Shown one piece after another: positions 60,062 to 64,000 of a stretch of DNA of 64,000 bases (position 1 is the first letter of the stretch; every line of letters starts with the position of its first letter). Below the pieces are notes generated by a model. The model made no database searches and was not told where the DNA came from. It worked only from the letters and a program-made list of their open reading frames with translations. A program made the position numbers and the translations under genes. The stretch lies in NCBI GenBank assembly GCA_022842245.1, contig JALHPZ010000017.1:60744-124743 (forward strand), in the 5' to 3' direction. This DNA comes from Gemmataceae bacterium (lineage in GTDB: Bacteria; Planctomycetota; Planctomycetia; Gemmatales; Gemmataceae).

Positions 60062-61153
60062 TCAATCCGGCGGTGCGTTCTGGTGTTCGTGCTCCGGGGG
60101 CATCGCCGCGAGGCACTCCTCCCAGTTGGCGGTCAGCGGCTTCAGCTCCTTGCCGCTCACCCACACCTGGCCGTTCGCGGCCGCGGTCTGACGGTACGAC
60201 CACCGGGCGATCTGCTCGGCCGCGGGTCCGTCGCCGGGCAGGCCGGCGGCGGCCAGCCCGGCCTCCAGTTCCGCCCGCCGCATTCTGTTCCGCCGGACCC
60301 AAGAGGCGAGGTGCCGTTCCGCCGCCAGGAAGTCCGACTTGGCGGCGTTGCAAGCGTCGTGGGCGAGCACCAGGTTGTGCCCCTGGTCGGCCGGATACCG
60401 GGTCCACGGGACGAAGTGATCCACCTGGGCCGATGGGGGCAACTGGTCCCCGCAATACAGGCACCGGCCGTCCTGCACCGCGAACAGGATGGGGCGGTAC
60501 TCCTCAAGGCTCGTTCGCCCTTCGCCGAACAGGAAGCCGCCCAGGTCGACGATCCCGCCCAGCCGCTCGGCGTTCAGCCGCTGTACGAACCGCACCCAGG
60601 CCGCCTCGATCAGGTCGCGGACCAACTCGTAAAACGCCCGCAGACAGTACGTCACGCCAGGCAAGAGGGTGACGGTGCGACCGCGGCCGGTGTTGGCGTA
60701 CAGGAACACCAGCGGCTCCCGGCCGACCGTTTGCAACTTCCACAGTGGCATGGTGCGGACCACCCGCTCCGCCTCGGCCACTAGGCCGCCCCACCGCTCC
60801 GCCGACTGGCGGAAGCGGAAGAGCGAACCGCCGCTCGCCGCTTGAGCGGCGGCGATGTGCGAGACGATGGCCGCTTGGCGGCCGGCGTTCTGAAGGAGGA
60901 CGACCTCGGCCGCACCGCCGGCCGGGAACGGGCGGGTCTGCCGCCAGTACAGCTCGACGAACCGGGCGGCGATCTCCCGCGTGTCGATCGGGAGCGGGGC
61001 ACCGGAGTCGTCGCCCTTGAGGACGGCCAGGTCGGCGAGGGCGTGCACCAGGGCGAACTTGTAGCTGGCGGTGAACAGCCCCTCGGCCAGGAGCCGCTGC
61101 ACGTTCCGCAGGAACCGGACCTGCTCCTCGGGGGTCGGGGGCGACCAGTGCAC
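60062..61153 (-). CDS. HNH endonuclease
   Basis: A 363-residue protein whose C-terminal half has a clear HNH fold: CLYCG (residues 231-235), QVDHFVPW with the metal and catalytic His (246), GHNLVLAHDACNAAKSDFL with Asn 260, His 265 and Cys 268. The N-terminal 220 residues are helical (VQRLLAEGLFTASYKFALVHALADLAV, YWRQTRPF, QNAGRQAAIVSHI) and recur in a set of HNH proteins of unknown target. Starts at GTG 61153, one base after the HIT gene stop, so the two are co-transcribed. A role in restriction of foreign DNA is likely but unproven. Confidence 0.88.
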   Translation of the reverse strand: MHWSPPTPEEQVRFLRNVQRLLAEGLFTASYKFALVHALADLAVLKGDDSGAPLPIDTREIAARFVELYWRQTRPFPAGGAAEVVLLQNAGRQAAIVSHIAAAQAASGGSLFRFRQSAERWGGLVAEAERVVRTMPLWKLQTVGREPLVFLYANTGRGRTVTLLPGVTYCLRAFYELVRDLIEAAWVRFVQRLNAERLGGIVDLGGFLFGEGRTSLEEYRPILFAVQDGRCLYCGDQLPPSAQVDHFVPWTRYPADQGHNLVLAHDACNAAKSDFLAAERHLASWVRRNRMRRAELEAGLAAAGLPGDGPAAEQIARWSYRQTAAANGQVWVSGKELKPLTANWEECLAAMPPEHEHQNAPPD

Positions 61154-61154
61154 G

Positions 61155-61553
61155 CTACACCCCCGCCCAGTACGCCGCCTTGTCCGGCACCACCCACCGC
61201 ACCCCGCCCCGCGGGTCGGGCACGTCCCCGGAGCGGCGGGGGATGACGTGCACGTGGGCGTGCGGCACCGTCTGCCCGGCCGCCGGCCCGTCGTTCAGCC
61301 CGATCGTGAACCCGTCCGGCCTGAACTCCTCGGCGAGCAGGCCCCGCACCTCGGCCACGAGGGTCCACACGGCCGCCCGTTCCACCTCCGGCAGATCGAA
61401 CAGGCTGGCGACGTGCCGCCGGGGAACGATCAGGGTGTGCCCCTCGGTCACCGGATAGCCGTCCGACACCGCGAGAGCCAGGGCCGACTCCCGGCGGACG
61501 CGGCCGGCGGCGGGGTGACAGAACGGGCAATCGGTCGGACGCATGTCACGCAT
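61155..61553 (-). CDS. HIT-family hydrolase
   Basis: A 132-residue histidine-triad protein. Signature HAHVHVIPR with His 98, 100 and 102; a CPFCH motif near the N terminus; closing GGVRWVVPDKAAYW. HIT proteins cleave dinucleoside polyphosphates or nucleoside-AMP esters. This one is the upstream gene of the HNH nuclease, which starts one base after its stop, and is divergent from the DUF3883 gene. ATG 61553 or 61544 may be the start. Confidence 0.92.
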   Translation of the reverse strand: MRDMRPTDCPFCHPAAGRVRRESALALAVSDGYPVTEGHTLIVPRRHVASLFDLPEVERAAVWTLVAEVRGLLAEEFRPDGFTIGLNDGPAAGQTVPHAHVHVIPRRSGDVPDPRGGVRWVVPDKAAYWAGV

Positions 61554-61675
61554 CTCATCGGCTTCGGCGACGGCGAGGTCCCGGCAAACGGTCCGTTCAG
61601 TTCGCGTATTGTACCGAACGCCTCATTCGTCCTGCCACACTTGTGTCGGTCGGTCGGTCGGGTAGAATCTCGTCC

Positions 61676-62833
61676 GTGCCGCAGTCGATTCCCCCAGGAC
61701 TGAGCCCGGACCACGTCCTCCGCACCCTGGCGGAGTTGGACGCCGGCGTCGACCACCCGTTCGGCCCTGCGACCGGGTACGAACTGGTGCACGCGGGGAA
61801 GCGGTACGCCCCAAAGGCGGTGGTCGGATTGGCCTGTCGGTACTCGCTCGGCCGCGTCCTCTCTCCCGACGAGTTCAGCGGCGGGGAGGCTCCGGGGCAG
61901 GCCAACTTTGTCCTCCGGCGGCTCGGGTTCGCGGTCGTTCGCAAGGGCGAGGCGGCCGTCCCGCCCGACGAGAAGGTTCCGCGGCCGGACTGGTCCGCGG
62001 GCGAGGTGCGGCTGGTGGTGGCCGACTACTTCGCCATGCTAGAGAAGGAGGTGCTCGGCCGGCCGCTGAACAAGAGCGAGCACCGCCGGACCCTCGCCCC
62101 GCAACTGTCGGGTCGATCCGACCCGGCCATCGAGTTCAAACACGCCAACATCTCCGCCGTCCTGGCGGGCCAGGGGCTGCCGTACGTCGGGGGGTACAAG
62201 CCGCGGGGCAACTACCAGTCGCTGCTGGCCGAAGAGGTCGACGCCTTTCTCGACCGGCACCCCGACCTGCTCGACCGGCTGGCCGCCGCTCCCGCCCTGA
62301 ACCCGGACGGGAACCCCGCCGCCGGGCGACTCGACCCGAACGCGGTCATCGAAGACCCGCCGGAGCCGACCGCCGTCGCCCCGGTCGCGGCGGCCCGCCC
62401 GTGGCTGTCCATGCGTGGGCGGCGGGTGGACTTCGCCGAGCGGGACGCGGCCAACCGGCGGCTGGGGCGGCTGGGGGAGGAGTTCGTGTTCGACCTGGAA
62501 CGGCAGCGGCTGCGGGCGGCCGGGCGGGACGACCTGGCCGAGAAGGTGGAGTGGGTGTCGCGGGACGTGGGCGACGGGCTGGGGTTCGACGTGCTGTCGT
62601 TCGACGAGGGGGACGACGGGACGCGGCGGGTGGAGGTGAAGACCACCGCCCTCGGCAAGTGCTTCCCGTTCTACGTGACCGACACCGAGGTGCGGTGCTC
62701 GGAAGACGCCCCCGACCTGTTCCAGTTGTTCCGGGTGTTCGACTTCGGGCGGGGGCCGCGGGTGTTCATCCTGCACGGGTCGCTGCGGGAGGTGTGCCGG
62801 CTCGCCCCGACGGCCTACCGGGCGGTGGTGTGA
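61676..62833 (+). CDS. McrA-type head plus DUF3883 nuclease-like protein
   Basis: A 385-residue two-domain protein. The first ~85 residues (SPDHVLRTLAELD, GYELVHAGKRYAPKAVVGLA, DEFSGGEAPGQANFVLRRLGF) match the head domain found at the N terminus of ScoMcrA-like restriction proteins. Residues 260-385 match DUF3883 (RLGRLGEEFVFDLERQRL...GLGFDVLSF, RRVEVKTTA, PFYVTDTEVRCSEDAPDLFQLFRVF), a PD-(D/E)XK-like fold with an E-x-K motif. This composition suggests a defence protein, perhaps a modification-dependent nuclease. The likely start is GTG 61676; TAGAAT just upstream looks like a -10 box. A GTG at 61643 is also in frame. Confidence 0.75.
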   Translation: MPQSIPPGLSPDHVLRTLAELDAGVDHPFGPATGYELVHAGKRYAPKAVVGLACRYSLGRVLSPDEFSGGEAPGQANFVLRRLGFAVVRKGEAAVPPDEKVPRPDWSAGEVRLVVADYFAMLEKEVLGRPLNKSEHRRTLAPQLSGRSDPAIEFKHANISAVLAGQGLPYVGGYKPRGNYQSLLAEEVDAFLDRHPDLLDRLAAAPALNPDGNPAAGRLDPNAVIEDPPEPTAVAPVAAARPWLSMRGRRVDFAERDAANRRLGRLGEEFVFDLERQRLRAAGRDDLAEKVEWVSRDVGDGLGFDVLSFDEGDDGTRRVEVKTTALGKCFPFYVTDTEVRCSEDAPDLFQLFRVFDFGRGPRVFILHGSLREVCRLAPTAYRAVV

Positions 62834-62850
62834 CGGCCGCCCGCGGAGGT

Positions 62851-63309
62851 TCAGCCGAGTTGGGCGTCCAGCAGCCCGGCGGCGGCCGGCGTCAGCCGAC
62901 GGACGCTGCGGACGGCCTGCGGGTCGAACCACCCGTGTTCGTCGACGTTCAGCGGCTTCACCTTGCCCTTCCGGTCCTGGAACCGGAGCTGTCGGAGGAC
63001 CGCGGTGGGTAGGGTGCGGTGGAACCGCATGGGCGTGCCGGCGGTGCCGATCAGCACTTCCTCACCCGGCCACAAGTCGGCGGCCGAGTTGGCCGCCTCC
63101 CACTCCGACCGCGAGCACACCCTGGCCACCTGCATGCGGCCGATCAGGTGCAACTTCCCCGCGTTCACCACCACGACGTAGACCCGGTCCCCGGCGGCCA
63201 CGCCGCGGGCGACGAACGAGTCCCCGGCCGCCAGGTCGAGCGGACGGCCCTCTTCGGCGAGCATGGTGAGGCGGCAGCGGTTGGTCCACTGGTAGGTGAA
63301 CGCGGTCAT
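62851..63309 (-). CDS. Hypothetical protein with possible PUA-like (EVE/ASCH) core
   Basis: A 152-residue soluble protein. The core GDRVYVVVVNAGKLHLIGRMQVARV is reminiscent of the beta-barrel of EVE/ASCH/PUA-like domains, which bind modified bases in RNA or DNA, but the match is by eye and weak. ATG 63309 overlaps the stop of the upstream gene by 4 bases (ATGA). It faces the DUF3883 gene end to end, 17 bases apart. A longer frame from 63414 would overlap the upstream gene extensively and is rejected. Confidence 0.6.
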   Translation of the reverse strand: MTAFTYQWTNRCRLTMLAEEGRPLDLAAGDSFVARGVAAGDRVYVVVVNAGKLHLIGRMQVARVCSRSEWEAANSAADLWPGEEVLIGTAGTPMRFHRTLPTAVLRQLRFQDRKGKVKPLNVDEHGWFDPQAVRSVRRLTPAAAGLLDAQLG

Positions 63310-63737
63310 CCGATAACCCCGTAATGCCGGGAGACATTCCGGGCGGCTTCGGGATCGCACGCGTCCGCACGTCGGGGGAGCACGATCGCCCGGTCGATCC
63401 AGATTTCCGTCCACACCGGCACGAACTGTCCGTTCACCCAGGCGGGCGGGTGGACCGTCACCCGAAGCACCCCGACCACCGTCACCTCCTGCCCCTTATC
63501 GAGCAGGCCGTCCTTCGGCACGTAGGCCGACCGCTCCACCTCGTCCCAGCCCGCTCCGATCACCGTCACGTCCCCGTGCGTGTCGGTCGGGCACGAGATG
63601 GTGAACGTGGTCACCACGAGCCGCCTGTTGCTCGCCCACGCTTGGGCCACGCTCATCCGGTCGAGTTCGACGGGCCGGGGGAGCACCCCCTCCAGGCCGT
63701 GGGACCATAGCAGGGCGAAGAGAGTGACGAGCGACAC
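63306..63737 (-). CDS. Hypothetical exported protein, OB-fold-like
   Basis: A 143-residue protein. The hydrophobic N terminus (MSLVTLFALLWSHGLEGVLP) may be a short signal peptide. The phrase GQEVTVVGVLRVTVHPPAWVNGQFVPVWTEIWID is typical of small OB-fold proteins found often in planctomycetes. It starts at GTG 63737 with GGAG about 8 bases upstream and overlaps the next gene by 4 bases. The function is unknown. Confidence 0.6.
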   Translation of the reverse strand: MSLVTLFALLWSHGLEGVLPRPVELDRMSVAQAWASNRRLVVTTFTISCPTDTHGDVTVIGAGWDEVERSAYVPKDGLLDKGQEVTVVGVLRVTVHPPAWVNGQFVPVWTEIWIDRAIVLPRRADACDPEAARNVSRHYGVIG

Positions 63738-63896
63738 GACTCAACTCCATGCGGGCGGTTCGGTGACTGAAAGGTTATCCGGGGATAATGATGCCGTGGA
63801 TCCCAGCATCCGGCCGACGTGCTCAGCACCGGATGCCATTGAGTACCACGAGACCCATAGTCCGCAACTCACCACTTCGCCGGTTCGGCGTGCTGG

Positions 63897-64000
63897 TCAC
63901 GCCAAGAACGCCTGAAGTCGGTCTGGCGACCACACCAGCTTGGCCAGTGCGAGGACCAGTTCCCGACGCTCCGCCTGTTCCTTGCGGCCGAACGCCTCGC
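63897..64000 (-). CDS. 3' end of an unidentified gene at the right edge
   Basis: An open minus-strand frame enters from the right edge and ends with a TGA at 63897-63899. The visible 34 residues (EAFGRKEQAERRELVLALAK...WSPDRLQAFLA) are charged and helical and look coding, but are too few to identify. Between its end and the GTG at 63737 no gene is seen. Confidence 0.35.
   Translation of the reverse strand, partial: EAFGRKEQAERRELVLALAKLVWSPDRLQAFLA

Overview
The window comes from a GC-rich planctomycete, most likely of the Gemmataceae. The evidence is the gene content: two DUF1559 type II pseudopilins, two serine/threonine kinases with a membrane anchor, a DUF1080 protein, two DUF4058 proteins, two Uma2-type nucleases, two members of an unnamed family typical of this group, a NhaR-type regulator and a YdjY-like protein. 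Genes lie on both strands in short runs. I saw no tRNA or rRNA gene, no CRISPR array and no replication origin.

Layout. 1-11.1 kb is housekeeping: glnE (cut by the left edge), miaB, a membrane-anchored kinase, an Hsp70-like protein, hemC, a TPM-domain exported protein, then the hslV-hslU protease operon. 11.2-15.7 kb is an accessory region: a RepA-like ATPase, a dense field of palindromic repeats around a REP-associated tyrosine transposase, a second copy of the 3' end of the ATPase gene, a strikingly AT-rich gene, and a frameshifted remnant. 15.7-24.2 kb holds xylose isomerase, a rhodanese, a YdeP-type molybdopterin oxidoreductase, a Uma2 protein, a second kinase and a prolyl oligopeptidase. 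24.2-30.5 kb has a DUF4058 gene between inverted repeats, a cobalamin riboswitch leading into a pseudopilin gene, a zinc-ribbon protein, a ribosome-hibernation-like protein, NhaR, a CCA-adding-type nucleotidyltransferase and RNase III. 30.5-36.8 kb has a receiver-domain protein, rarA and lineage-specific genes.

37.0-41.7 kb is a possible biosynthetic cluster: lysine 2,3-aminomutase, an ATP-grasp ligase, a DUF4058 gene of lower GC, and an ATP-grasp protein fused to a GNAT acetyltransferase. 41.7-59.1 kb returns to mostly core genes: a two-part esterase, tdk, ppa, prfA, rpmE, rpmG, a second pseudopilin, coaD, leuD, a GT39-like glycosyltransferase, a papain-like protein, a HAD phosphatase, two tandem lipoyl-free E2-type acyltransferases, tgt, a parvulin, a YdjY-like protein and a GNAT enzyme.

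At about 59.6 kb the comM (Mg chelatase-like) gene is cut off just before its conserved CPCG motif. To its right lies an apparent genomic island that runs to the window edge. It carries an HTH protein, an HNH nuclease next to a HIT protein, and a divergent protein that joins a McrA-type head to a DUF3883 nuclease-like domain. This looks like a candidate defence module. Several families of short palindromic repeats run through the whole window; one sits in frame inside glnE and another supplies the C terminus of RarA.
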